NCBI RefSeq assembly: GCF_029168945.1
Contig: NC_083604.1
Coordinates: 70,200,211 to 70,264,210 of the forward strand
Direction: 5' to 3'
Length of the DNA stretch: 64,000 nt
DNA from: Cannabis sativa
Lineage: Eukaryota > Streptophyta > Magnoliopsida > Rosales > Cannabaceae
A program made the position numbers and the translations under genes. Of this stretch, positions 1 to 10,596 are shown piece after piece. Under the pieces are notes generated by a model that searched no databases, was not told where the DNA came from, and worked only from the letters and a program-made list of their open reading frames with translations. Each line of letters opens with the position of its first letter. The stretch's first letter is position 1.

Positions 1-600
1 CTCCCAATTTTCACACTTTTTTTTCACACACATACAACAAACTTCCCATCCAAATTCCCCCAAACTAAAGATCTACTTATGGTATGATTGGGTTTGAAAT
101 TTTGGATATTTATGGGTTTATCTTTTTAGGCTCAATATGTGTAGAACAAAGAATAGGTTAAGGCTAAAAAAAAGGGTAACTAGGATAAAAATTACAAGGA
201 TGGCTTGAAAGGCACAATCGATCCAAAAAATTTCCTAAATCACTTTTCTAGTCATGCATAATTTATTATTTCGCCTCAAATAGCAAGCAAGCAAGTTCTA
301 GAATTTATTTCAAACAACTTTCCACATTCCACAATTAGCATACATAAATCAATTCAATTACTAGAAAATTACTTAATATGATTCCATGTTCTTTCAAGTA
401 TAAAATTGAAATTAGTCAAGAATGTAATATCACCAAGCACACGGATTTTTCAAAAAAATAAATAAACTTTTCAAATTATGCTATCTACCTACTTTCAGAT
501 TGACTCATATTAAGAAAATTGACTCACAACAATAAAAACTAAAAATTAAAAATTAAAAGACATAAAACTTAAAAAAATAAACTAAAAATAAAAAATTTAA

Positions 601-640
601 GTCACCCCGCAAACTAAAGGGACACATTGTCCCCAATATG
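601..640 (-). other. Athila-like 3' motif / polypurine-like tract
   Basis: On the minus strand the sequence reads GGGGACAATGTGTCCC followed by TTTAGTTTGCGGGG. This resembles the 'GGACAATG ... TTTAAGTTTGGGGG' signature found in plant Athila/Tat elements after the last ORF. Its presence directly behind gag supports the reading that pol has been lost. The LTR boundary beyond it is not visible. Confidence 0.4.
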
Positions 641-665
641 ATATTAAAGAAAAAGGAAAGGAAAC

Positions 666-1640
666 TTACCTGAGTGCCACATCAACAAGTGGTTGACGCC
701 CATAATAAGCGTCATGCAAGACAACTTGAAAATTATTGTTGTACTCGCCTTCAAGCTTGGCAAGCGATGAGTTTGAACCAAAATCAGCACCAACAACATA
801 AGGCTTTGGATGATGTGCTTGGGGAGAAGCCTTTTGTAGTTCGCAGAGGATATAATATGGTGTTGATGAAATATATGGATTCAGTGGTGGTTTATTTGTC
901 AATATCATTGATGAAGTCGAATCAATGATGCCATGTTCTTCCTCATCCTCCAATGTCATAGTATCCGCACTTTCATCTAACAACCTTTCTTCTTGTTGCT
1001 CACTCTCCACTTGGCTATCCATAACCTTGCTTGTGATTTCATGTTCAATGAGTTCCTCTTCACAAGGATCTTGATCTTCAATTGTAGGCTCATTATCTTC
1101 CTTGTATTCAACTAATTACCCTTCTTCATTGTAGCAATAACTCTCATAACTTTTATTATTGGAGTTATTACATTTTGAATCATGAGCCACTGAATTATCA
1201 CATAAGGATCTCACCATGTCTATTAAGCGATTAATCTCTCCTGGAAGTGATTGCAGAAGTGCTAGTAGTTGCTCATCTTTTTCAGTTTGTTGGGATGAAT
1301 TTGGGCAATAAGGTGGGTATTGGTGACTCCAACCCTGAAGTGATGGATCCTAATGCCAGTCGTAATCAAAATCTGCCATGTTATTCAACAGATTTATTAC
1401 ATCATAGCCTCTCATTAATAGAGGTGCTCCAGTTGCCTCTGCTCCATAATCAACCCAACTTCTTGTTTCATCATTAAGTCCATTATAAAAGAGCCACGTA
1501 AAACACCCACTTGAGAAAGTGGGATAACATCTCTGTCCATACCCTTTAAATCTCCTCCAAGCAGAATAGAATGGTTCATCCTGTTGTTGGGAAAAATCCT
1601 CAAGATATAGCATTTGAATTTATCTTCCAGGTCAAGCTCA
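666..1640 (-). pseudogene. gag-like frame of element A
   Basis: The frame reads through a retrotransposon gag core: a QQQDEPFYSAWRRFK segment, then FYNGLNDETRSW, then a YDVINLLNNMADF segment. These correspond to the QQ-E-x-AWERFK and FYNGL signatures of Athila-type gag proteins. After it comes a long acidic tail rich in E and D. Stops interrupt the frame just after the core and again near 1115, so it is read here as a pseudogene. The tail ends at about 668, next to a perfect CAG/GTAAGT string that could be a splice donor or simply the conserved 3' leader of this element type. The N-terminal part of gag that should precede the core is absent. No zinc knuckle or pol domain follows. Confidence 0.6.
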
Positions 1641-1782
1641 TCAATAAAACATTAGTAAAATAATAAAAAAAAACTAAATTAGTAGTAAAAAGATAAATGA
1701 AACAAAAAAAAAAATAATACTAAAACTAAAAAGAAAAACCAAATTAGAACAAAATTTAATTTTTTATAATATTAACTAACAA

Positions 1783-1800
1783 TCCCCGACAACGGCGCCA
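1783..1800 (-). other. primer-binding site, tRNA-Asp type (element A)
   Basis: The plus strand reads TCCCCGACAACGGCGCCA. That closely matches the 3' end of plant tRNA-Asp with CCA, so the minus strand carries its complement, which is the usual primer site of Athila-type elements. A short spacer separates it from the LTR edge, as in that lineage. Confidence 0.75.
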
Positions 1801-1807
1801 AAAACTT

Positions 1808-3122
1808 TTTGCGATAATTTGCACATGCAAGTGTACGTACCGTTTCAAGTAGTAGACTCACCAGGAGTGAGGTCGATCCGACAGGGAGTGTAGTTAAGTA
1901 CGTTAAAATTAAACTTTTACTTCTATTTGGTTAAATAAAAATAAAGAAAGAATTAAGAATAAGAAACTAGCAAGAAACAATTATTCAAGAAAATTGAAAG
2001 TTAATAAAAACTAGGGCTTCGATTTCAATTATTTCTATTGAATATGGCCTAATATGATTATTTTCCTAATGTTAATTTCTATGCAATAGCAGGTTTACTA
2101 AGGTAATTTATAGTCTTCTCAGATATATAAATCACAATTACATGCAAACTTTCTACTCTCGTGATAAATTTAACATGCAACAGGCATTAAACACAGAAAT
2201 CCTATAAGCTATCTAAACCATATAGGTACTCTCGTCCTATATCGAAATTCAGTTCTATTTCACTATAGCATAATTGACACTCATTTCTCAAATCTCGTAT
2301 CAAAATCATAGACAGTTAATTGGTTGCCAGACAATTAAAAGTAATTAAGCACAAATAAAATAGAATACATAAAAATTAGGGGGAAAATAAATCATATTAA
2401 AACCATAAACAATGTTAAACAATATTCATCTAACCCTAATTAAAGTGTTTAGCTACACATGTTCATTGAAGCACAATTACACATATTAACTTAAAGAAAA
2501 GAGATGAAAATAGAGAAGAGAAGAAAAGAAGAATGCTGAAAACCCTGAGCAGTATGTCTCCAGTATTGCAATTGATCTCTCCACTCTTTATCTGAATTCT
2601 CTCTTTTTTTCTCTCTGAGATTGCTTGCTGAAATCAACTCCCTTCTGCTCTTTATATAGGCATTCAGGTCTTAAAAAGATGGAAAACCGCACATGTTTAA
2701 ATTCCATTCGGATTTAAATTTTTGGGAAACCTCATGCCAGATATTTTTTCTCTGTTGACAAAGAGGCGGGCCGCGGCATGCTAAACCCATGTCGCGGCCT
2801 CTGTGGCCAAGTGAGATCCTTCCTTAGATTTTCTTCATGTAGGCGGGCCGTGGAATGCTAATACCATGCGGCGGCCCGTGTGCTCCTCTGCTCCAAATTC
2901 CACATGTTTTTATCCTTTTTCTGAATCTGATTCTGATATTTTCCACTAGGATATTTTTATGCGATATTTTATCCTTTTTCTATTGATATTTTCCAACTCT
3001 TCATCTATTTTAAATCTGCAAAATTAAAAGATAAAAGCATAAAAATGCGCCAAACATGATTTAAACTAAATAGAAAAAGGTGCTAAAATTAACTTAAAAT
3101 TAATACTAAAAATAACCTAACA
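1808..3122 (-). repeat. LTR of element A
   Basis: The LTR runs from next to the primer-binding site to a TGTTAGG start (minus strand) at 3122. A TATA box (TATATAAA on the minus strand) lies at about 2651-2660. Two GC-rich inverted repeats lie about 110-220 bp upstream of it. The inner edge near 1808 is degenerate, so it is set by analogy with LTR B, where TAACA abuts the spacer. Confidence 0.55.
2766..2878. repeat. paired GC-rich palindromes in LTR A
   Basis: Two inverted repeats about 77 bp apart: GGGCCGCGGCATG (2768-2780) with CATGTCGCGGCCT (2788-2800), and GGGCCGTGGAATG (2845-2857) with CATGCGGCGGCCC (2865-2877). Each has a loop of 7 nt. They stand out sharply from the AT-rich LTR, and near-identical pairs occur in the unrelated LTRs at 13381 and 58471. 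Confidence 0.85.
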
Positions 3123-3616
3123 AGGACACCAACCAACTCTTAGCTCGCTCCCTTAGCGAGAATGGAAATAGTCTTAGGCAGATAGCATCATCACTAACTG
3201 CGTTTACTTTGAATATTTGACATAACTTCGCGAAGTTTGATAAATGCAGGTTTAGATCTTCTCAGGGTAGTCCACCAAATTGGACTGAAGATTTCACCAT
3301 TTGGAGTATGGCTGGCTTTATCTCAAAATTGTTGGCTTCTATGGCGGGTGGTCTTATACATGACTGAACCACCGTCAATGTTGGGAGAACATAGTCCCTT
3401 ACACCACGGTTAGGTGGATTACGATTGCTTGTCTGGTCTTCTAATGCACCCCCATTATTTTTCGTTGTTTCCATTATTGGCGTTGTCAGCCATGACTATT
3501 TCTGGTTTAGCCCTCAATGTAGCTCTTTCTAATCTCTTGTTCATTCTATTCTGTCTATAGGTCTTCTTAATCTCAGGATCAAAATGCACTCTTGAACTAG
3601 CTCCTTGACGTTGCAT
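3123..3616 (-). pseudogene. gag N-terminus of a second Athila-like element (element B)
   Basis: From an ATG at about 3616 (minus) the frame begins with a HFDPEIKKTY segment, close to the FDPEIERTF start of Athila gag. A stop and a frame change follow, then a typical stretch with [11 protein letters not shown], then [20 protein letters not shown] and QFGGLP. These are diagnostic of the Athila-type gag N-terminus. The frame decays through further stops and ends where LTR A begins at 3122, so the rest of gag is missing. Element B is therefore represented only by its 5' LTR, primer site, leader and this gag piece. Confidence 0.7.
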
Positions 3617-3734
3617 AAACCAAAACACCTGAGATAGGATAGGAAAAATTAAGACAAAATAGTTAGCAAGAAGTAAGGAAGAAAAACCAAACCAGAATTT
3701 AGTCTAATTTCTATAATATCAATTTTTAAACAAT

Positions 3735-3752
3735 TCTCCGGCAACGCCGCCA
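3735..3752 (-). other. primer-binding site, tRNA-Asp type, degenerate (element B)
   Basis: TCTCCGGCAACGCCGCCA on the plus strand matches the tRNA-Asp 3' end with two changes relative to the canonical form. It sits between LTR B and the gag leader, in the same arrangement as the site at 1783-1800. Confidence 0.7.
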
Positions 3753-3758
3753 AAAACT

Positions 3759-4965
3759 TGTTACGCAAATTATGAACAGCTACGCAAGTGCACGTAATCA
3801 AGTAGTACTCATACATGTGAGGTCGATCCCACAGGGAATTGAGATGAATACCACTAAATTGGACTTGTATTTCTATTTGGTAACCAATAATTTTTATAAA
3901 AATAAAAATAAAGAATAACCAGAAAATAAAATTAAGCAATAAAAGTGTTCAATCAAGGATGAGAAATTAGGGAAAAGACTCCTGTTGCTTTAAATATTTA
4001 ATTGCTAATGTTAATTACTATTCCTCTTTCTTAATGTGAATGACAAATTATAAAAATTAACTTAACTCTTTTATGATTTTTTAGGTCCTAAATTATATGT
4101 TATCTAATCATCTCTGAGATAGACTAACATATAATCTGCATTAAACAATAATCTAAATGTCACAAAGGCTATGCAAATACTTTCATTTCACATAATCCAA
4201 ACCAAGTTTATTCAATTTTAGAATTTCCAAAACTCACTTTTCAAATTTTGAATTGGGATCATAAAACATGCCAAAGGTGATCAATCTCAAACATAGAAAT
4301 AAGCACAAATATAGATAAATTCACAATCAAGAAAGAAAACATAGCAATTATCATTAACTTAAGAAATAATATCAATCAACATTCATCATCTCCCCAAATA
4401 GAAGTTTAGTTCATAATCTCTATAATCAAATCTACAATCAAATTTAAAACAGAAAATAATATAGAAAAATTAAGAAAGAAGAAAGAAATGGTTGGAAAAA
4501 TCGATTCGAATCGCCACAAGCCTCTCTTGAGGTTCTCTCCTTTGTTTCTAGGTCTCTAATTTTTAATACTCCTCCAAAATTATGAGCTCCCTTTTAAATG
4601 AGCCAAGTTTTCTCTTTAAAATTTGTGAAAATACAAAACTGCCCATGAACTCGTCAAGAAGGCTTCGCCGCGACCACCAAATCTGTAGTCGCGATGGTTG
4701 GGACATCTCAAATTAATTTCCTCTCTATTAATCTCTGTTGCGACTAGGAAGAATGACCGCCACCGCGAGCTTTTCCTAAAAAGGGCTTTAGTTATTTTCT
4801 CAACTCTTTCCTCTTTTGTCCACTCTATTCTTGTGAATACTTACTTTAAACATCCAAGGACCTGAAACAAGGAGAATTAAGTATAAAACAATCCTAAAAC
4901 TAGAAATAAAGATCGAAAACTACCCTAGAAAGCGACCCGAAACTTAGACTAAAATTAGCTTAACA
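3759..4965 (-). repeat. LTR of element B
   Basis: On the minus strand it begins TGTTAAGCTAATTTTAG at 4965 and ends GCGTAACA at 3759, beside the spacer and primer site. Its start resembles that of LTR A, but the sequences are otherwise divergent, so B is a different subfamily. The outer edge abuts a gypsy integrase relic, implying insertion into that older element. Confidence 0.5.
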
Positions 4966-5522
4966 TAGACCAAAATTCTTCCTTTCTCTAGTTTCATCCT
5001 AATAAATTGGAGAATGATATTTCTACCACACAACATCTCATAGAGAGCCCTCCCTATTGTAGCATGGTATCTATTATTATAGGAGAATTCTATAAATGGT
5101 AAGTACTTGCTCCATGATCCCTCAAAATTCATAACACGGGCTCATAACATGTCTTCCAATATCTATATTATCCTCTCAGATTGGCCATCAGATTGAGGAT
5201 GGAAAGTTGTACTGAACTTCAACTTAGTTCCCATGGCCTTCTGAAGACTTACCCAAAATTTGGAGGTAAATTTAGGATCTTTATCTGATACAATGGACTT
5301 CGGAGCTCCATGAAGGCGAACGATCTCCTTTACATACAATTTTGCATACTGATCCACTGTGTAGGTTGTCTAAACTGGAAAAGAGTGTGCTAACTTGGTG
5401 AAACTATCTACAATCACCCATATAAAATCATACAACCCTATAGTTCTAGGTAATCCAACCATAAAATCTATAGTAATATCTTCCTATTTCCACTCAAGAT
5501 GTGTCAAAGGCTGTAATAAACT
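4966..5522 (-). pseudogene. Ty3/gypsy integrase core relic
   Basis: The minus strand encodes part of a chromovirus-type integrase: a LLQPLTHLEWK segment, WVIVDSFTKLAH, LHGAPKSIVSDKDPKF, FHPQSDGQSERII and FIEFSYNNRYHATIG. The DDE core signatures (D in WVIVDSFT, D in SDKDPKF) are visible, but stops split the frame. One side is cut by LTR B near 4965 and the other by a LINE tail at about 5523. It resembles the gypsy pol at 59758-63428. Confidence 0.75.
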
Positions 5523-5757
5523 CACAAATGATTGTTGCAATGTGTTTGGAGATCTTATTTCCCAACTGAGGACACTTCTTTCACTCCTTCCAAATGTCAA
5601 ACTTTGTCACATTAGTCGGTCAACAAATATTGCTACCCACAATCTGGCTAAGAAGGCACTTCGACTAGAAGAGGATACCTGTTGGATTAGTGATGAGGTT
5701 GTCTCCATTTCTTCAGTGTTTTCGTCCATGTAGAGCTGCCTCTCTTTCTTTAAAAAA
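5523..5757 (+). pseudogene. 5'-truncated LINE tail (RNase H C-terminus)
   Basis: The plus strand reads through a plant L1 RNase H-like C-terminus: FGDLISQLRTLLSLLPN, then HISRSTNIATHNLAKKAL, then a short tail and stop at about 5731, followed within 20 bp by an A-rich run. The R-x-N-x-A-H-x-LAK signature matches the end of L1 ORF2. The upstream part is absent and the sequence switches abruptly to gypsy integrase (opposite strand), as expected for a 5'-truncated LINE insertion into the integrase relic. Confidence 0.65.
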
Positions 5758-6086
5758 ATATTAACGTATATTAACGTATAGCTGCACCATGAGACCACCA
5801 CTTATATATGATTTTTTGTTATAGTTGACTTTTGTAGAAAATTATGGGGTTCTATCTTAAAATCAATTGGTAATAAGTGGAGTAGCTCATGTTCTTATAT
5901 ATGACTCATCAATATTTTACCATTTACTCTATGTGGGACATTATCCCACAATAATTTTTGACTTATTTAAAATTTACATATTTGGATAGATTACAGTTAA
6001 TTAATTATTTAACTTTTAAATCATAATTAGTGTAACTTATTATTTTTTGGTATGATAAATGATTATAATTTTTAATTTTGTGATAT
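5758..6086. other. AT-rich spacer, no gene seen
   Basis: No coding signal. It starts with a short direct repeat of ATTAACGTAT. The stretch around 5848-5955 looks like part of a dispersed plant repeat (GTGGGACATTATCCCAC is a near palindrome), but I could not classify it. Confidence 0.5.
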
Positions 6087-6741
6087 CACTACTACAAAAA
6101 AGGCATCCAGTGACATATTTTGTGAGACTCTAAATATTTGTAGTGACTATTCACTGTGCGTCACTAATGTGGGTGACTGGACAAGTAATATTTAGTGACC
6201 TTCACAAAACGTCACTAAAATGCTTTAGAGTTTCTTAATGAGCGTCACTGTAGCCTTTTAGACACTAATTCTAACCATTTAAAATCGTCACAATACATAT
6301 ATTATTTAATTTTATTATATTTTAATTTAATTTTATATTATTAATAAATTGATAATATATTTTTTTATTTAATTTTTATATAAATTAATAATATATAATA
6401 AATTAATAAAATATTATTTTTTAAATAGCAATTAACAGAATATTTGAACTGAAATATAGACTAAACAAAATTATAAAATACACACATTATACTTTATATC
6501 AAAATGCTTTTTACATTGAACACAAAAATAGGTATATGACATTAATTTTAACCAAAATAAATAAATAAATCAAAGGCAATACAAATCCAAAACAAATCAG
6601 AACATGTTTAGAACAAAAAAAACCTAAAAAAAATAAAAACAAATCATCCATAAATCTCGAACCACCACCGTCGGCCACAAATCCAAATCATCATTCTCGG
6701 CAAAAAACCCCAAATTGTCTCAGTCCACCTACACAAGAAAG

Positions 6742-6804
<63 letters not shown>

Positions 6805-7037
6805 TAGAGAGACAAACAAAAAATCAATGTTCGATGCTGACAAGAGGAGTCGCGCCAAATTGCCTGAGTCCACCTGCCCCAAATCACCGGAGCATGGCCA
6901 TCTAGCCTGAGCAGGAGCTCCACGGGAAGGAAAAATAAAGAAGGGGAAGAGAACTGTGGTGCGGCGCTGAGAAGAGGAGAGATTGGGGCTTTATCTGGGT
7001 AGCAAGACGTCGAACTGAAAGGAGAGATTGGGGCTTT

Positions 7038-7124
<87 letters not shown>

Positions 7125-7201
7125 GTTGTTGGTTGTCGGAGAAGAAGAGCAGTAGCTCCGATTGAGAGAAAGAAAGGGAGAGGTGTGCTGCTGGTTATAG
7201 C

Positions 7202-7247
<46 letters not shown>

Positions 7248-7732
7248 GTTAAACACAATATTAGGGTTTTCTTTTATTCAAGCGAGAGAGAAAGAGGCAG
7301 TACTGCCTTTTTTTATTGTACTATTTTTTTAAGAAATAAATTCCCTTTCATTCCATACTTCCTTTTTATTATTTATAAATTATTTTTTATTTACTTATTA
7401 ATAATAGTTATACTTTTTTTGAAAAAAAATAGCTGTACTTTTTATTAAAAAATTTAAGATTATTATGATATAATGACGTACTAAGTGGGTCGGGACATAT
7501 ATACCCAGTCATGTCTGGTGTGTCACTATAGATCAATATTTTTAAATTAACAAAAATTAAATAATTTTGGGTTTTACTTTTTAGTGATACTCTATACTTT
7601 TAGTGATCCACAATACATGAGATTAACCCTAGATATTTAGAGTCTAATTATGCATGTCATTGAAAATTACTTCTAACTCTTTAGTGACTCGTAATTTTGT
7701 GTGTGTTACTAAAAGTTTAAATTGTAGTAGTG
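6087..7732. mobile_element. non-autonomous CACTA element with TSD TAT
   Basis: It starts CACTACTACAAAAAA and ends TTGTAGTAGTG, a terminal inverted repeat of the CACTA superfamily. It is flanked by the 3-bp duplication TAT (6084-6086 and 7733-7735). Both ends are rich in short subterminal repeats of the type AGTGAC/GTCACT, where the transposase of such elements binds. No transposase frame is present, so it would need help in trans. Its centre carries three long GA arrays and moderately GC-rich sequence that may be captured DNA. Confidence 0.85.
6746..7244. repeat. three (GA)n arrays inside the CACTA element
   Basis: Nearly pure GA runs at 6746-6801, 7040-7121 and 7205-7244. The serine/leucine and arginine/glutamate ORFs across them are artefacts of the repeat. 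The sequence between the arrays repeats GGAGAGATTGGGGCTTT, so part of the block is locally duplicated. Confidence 0.95.
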
Positions 7733-8749
7733 TATATAAATTTCTTATATTGATGGGATATTGAACTGATCAATGTGAATATATAAATAATATTTTTTGG
7801 TGGAAAAATATTTATTATTTTATAAATAATTTATTTGAGAAAAAATTATAGAAAAATACATAAATTATTTTATTTTATCCATAGTTTATTTTTTTCCACC
7901 TTAAATGATCAAAAAAACCAAACAAGAAAAAATAATTTATAAAGTAATGCAGAAGAAGGCAGGGTCGAACGAGAGAAAAATTATAATTGTATTATTTCAA
8001 CTTATTGAATTACAATATATAGCTCAACCCTTTATATACAAAGATGAACGGTACTAAAACAACCAACATTCTATTTCTAACCAGCTAAGTTTACACTGAT
8101 ACTTCTACCATATATAACAAAACTGAAGTATCTAAGAAAAGAGAAACATACAGAACGAGTTATAAAAATAACGAGTACCAGTAATATATAAAGCAAAATA
8201 AAACACTATAGTCCTAATATAAGGAAATCAATTTTTTTTTTCTACAAATTTTTCCAAAAATGAAAAAATATTTTTTTTTCCTATTCCTCACGTTTTTTCC
8301 CTACTTACTATTTTCTTTCCCCGCCATATTAATTCCTACTTCCAAACATATATAGCTTAAATATTTTAAATTGGAAGAGATTTGTATGTGTAAATGTAGT
8401 AGGAAGATTTTTGTTTAAATGAAGTTAGCACTATCACAAGACACACGTTTAGTTAACTTCACACATAAGTTAAGAATGTTACACCTACTAAAACATTACA
8501 CTTTTATATGCTCATTTCGGGCATTTCCAAATTTAACTTTTCCTTGAATACATACAATATAATAATTATTATAAAGAAAAATAGGAATATTTTTGAATTT
8601 GTAGTTGTAGTGTTGTTGATGTTTGGTAATATTGCTAATCACTTCATTTTCTCGTCTAACATCTCAACCCCAAAAACGAATATTAATGAATTATGTGTAG
8701 ATCAATCATTTATATTTGACCCATATGAAAATCTATAAATTGATGTAAA

Positions 8750-8780
<31 letters not shown>

Positions 8781-10146
8781 CAATTGTAGGTTTTATCAGC
8801 AAGCTTTCTTGCTCTTAACTCCAAAAAAAAAAATATACATTAAATATATTTTCAATATATATATATATATAAGTTGTTGTCACTTTAACCATTATCACGA
8901 TCAATATTTTTATGCAATTGTTGTGTTGCCTTTTCTTTTAGGTAAAGGGTTCTAGTCAAGCCCTCCGACCTGATGGTCCTTGAATTATTTGCATGTAAAG
9001 TCCTTTTATAATTATTATATATCTAGCTATTATATAGCGTTACGGTATACATATAATATTATTTTAAGAAGGGGAAAATTAAAGAAAGTATAACAGAATT
9101 AAGGATTTGATTAAGATATATATATGCTTGTTAAGTACATGATACTTTGAATGGTCAATAATTATATGATGATTTGATTTCAATTTTTCCACAAGAAATA
9201 TGATTTCAAATTAAAATATGATACTTGACAATATATATATACATACATACATATATAATATTAGTATGAGTATTCTTCCTTCTATATTTATACTAATCAT
9301 AAACAAGAACTTGTATTCTTCAAAATTAGCCCATCAAACACGTTTTTTTGACTATATGTGCCGATCATCATAAACTTATCCCCCAATTATAAATTAAATA
9401 TATATGCATATAAACAAATCGTGACATTATTTAAGGATGATAGTTTGACAATCACATAAAAATCCAAAGTAAAAGAATATAAGCACAACTTCTAATTAAT
9501 ATTATTTATATATGTATGTATGTCATGTGTATACATGGAAATATTTTTTTTTTTCAAAAAAAGAAAAGAAAAGAAAAGAAAAGTCTATAGCAGACAAAAC
9601 TGATTAGTATATTATATTTGTAAAGAAAATAAAATGTAAGAATTTCCTATTCTAACTTATTATATATATGACTATTTTTTGAAGTAGCTATCATGAAATA
9701 AAAGAAAAATCTCTTGAATCATTTTGAGCTATACAATATGAAACAAGTCATTGTACCTACTCAATAATGCAGCCATTGAACATGTCAATTTGCACAAGTA
9801 GCCGGCTCTAAAATCATTTTCAAGCTACATATATACATTATACACACAAGTACTATCCATTTGCCAAATTACTAAGGGCCTTAAATAAACTATCCAAAGA
9901 TTATAATACTCTTGTTCACCGGCCTTTAATATAATTTCTTCTCTTCTATGATCAATCTATTTTGTTGATAATATAAACCAAAATCTTCCTTTTCACGTTT
10001 TGCTTGCTTGCTCTTTAGACTTTAGGTCTCTCTTCTGTTAGAGAGTGAAAATCACATGAAATAAAAAGAACTTTATTATTATAATTATTATTAAAGATCA
10101 ATAAACACACACCACTACTTTCACAGTTAAGTGTAGCAAAGATATC
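7733..10146. other. AT-rich intergenic region upstream of the DUF688-type gene
   Basis: No convincing gene. It contains an (AT)n run at about 8755-8780, short TA-rich runs near 8855, and AAAAG repeats near 9560. The last few hundred bases should contain the promoter of the gene at 10147, but no single TATA box stands out in this AT-rich sequence. Confidence 0.5.
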
Positions 10147-10596
10147 ATGAGTCACAGAAAGGTTTATTCACAAGGAAGCATACCCTTCTCATGGGAGGAC
10201 AAGCCAGGTATCTCAAAAGTGGCTCATCAAAACCCTCGAGTACAAGCCCTAGACTTAACATCTTCACCATCACCATCACCATCAATCTCCAATACTACCA
10301 ATGATCTGGTAAAGCTAAAGATTCCTCTGCCTCCATGCCCAACACCATCTCAGCCTCCAAGCAGGAGTAACTCTGCCAAGGGACTAAAGTGGCAAGAGGA
10401 TCCATTTCTTTTGGCTTACAAAGAGTGCACCAAACCTCAGAAAAAGGGTAATAACAAGAAAGCCTCCAAAGTAAGGAAAACTATGTTTATGTATTTTTCT
10501 TGCAAGAGTTCTTGTGATGTTAGGAATGAAAATTTTGTCAAGCTTCCTACTCTTCCTACACATAAGCTTCAAAATGTTGTGATGGAAAATTGGTGA
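10147..10596 (+). CDS. DUF688-type small basic protein
   Basis: A 149-residue intact frame. Residues 11-21 read SIPFSWEDKPG, which matches the 'PF-W-E-x-x-PG' signature near the N-terminus of plant DUF688-type proteins; the biochemical role of that family is not established. It is followed by a serine/proline low-complexity stretch (about 39-52), a proline-rich segment with PLPPCPTPSQPP, then a KWQEDPFLLAYKECTK motif and a lysine-rich basic stretch that could act in nuclear targeting. No signal peptide or membrane segment is visible. The ATG is the first in the frame and follows an A-rich leader. The frame ends at TGA within a GAGGTAAAT string, so a spliced longer form cannot be excluded. It is the only intact host-like frame in the first 49 kb, which suggests a real gene. 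Confidence 0.7.
   Translation: MSHRKVYSQGSIPFSWEDKPGISKVAHQNPRVQALDLTSSPSPSPSISNTTNDLVKLKIPLPPCPTPSQPPSRSNSAKGLKWQEDPFLLAYKECTKPQKKGNNKKASKVRKTMFMYFSCKSSCDVRNENFVKLPTLPTHKLQNVVMENW

Larger units (their letters stand above)
1..3122 (-). mobile_element. Athila-like Ty3/gypsy derivative without pol (element A)
   Basis: Read on the minus strand, the order is LTR (3122 to 1808), primer-binding site, A-rich leader, a gag-like frame, then non-coding sequence with a purine-rich motif near 601-640. No protease, reverse transcriptase or integrase frame lies between gag and the 3' motif, so this looks like a gag-only, pol-deleted derivative of an Athila-type element that would depend on a relative for mobility. 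The second LTR is not in the window and would lie beyond position 1. The leader joins directly to mid-gag, so the gag N-terminus is also missing. The element abuts the gag of element B at 3123, so it may have inserted into B or been joined by recombination; no target-site duplication could be tested. Confidence 0.6.

Noticed and set aside
6691..7448. Ser/Leu-rich and Arg/Glu-rich ORFs over GA repeats (also at 32019-32293 and 40209-40722)
   Set aside because: They are translations of GA/CT microsatellites in different frames, with no non-repeat domain.
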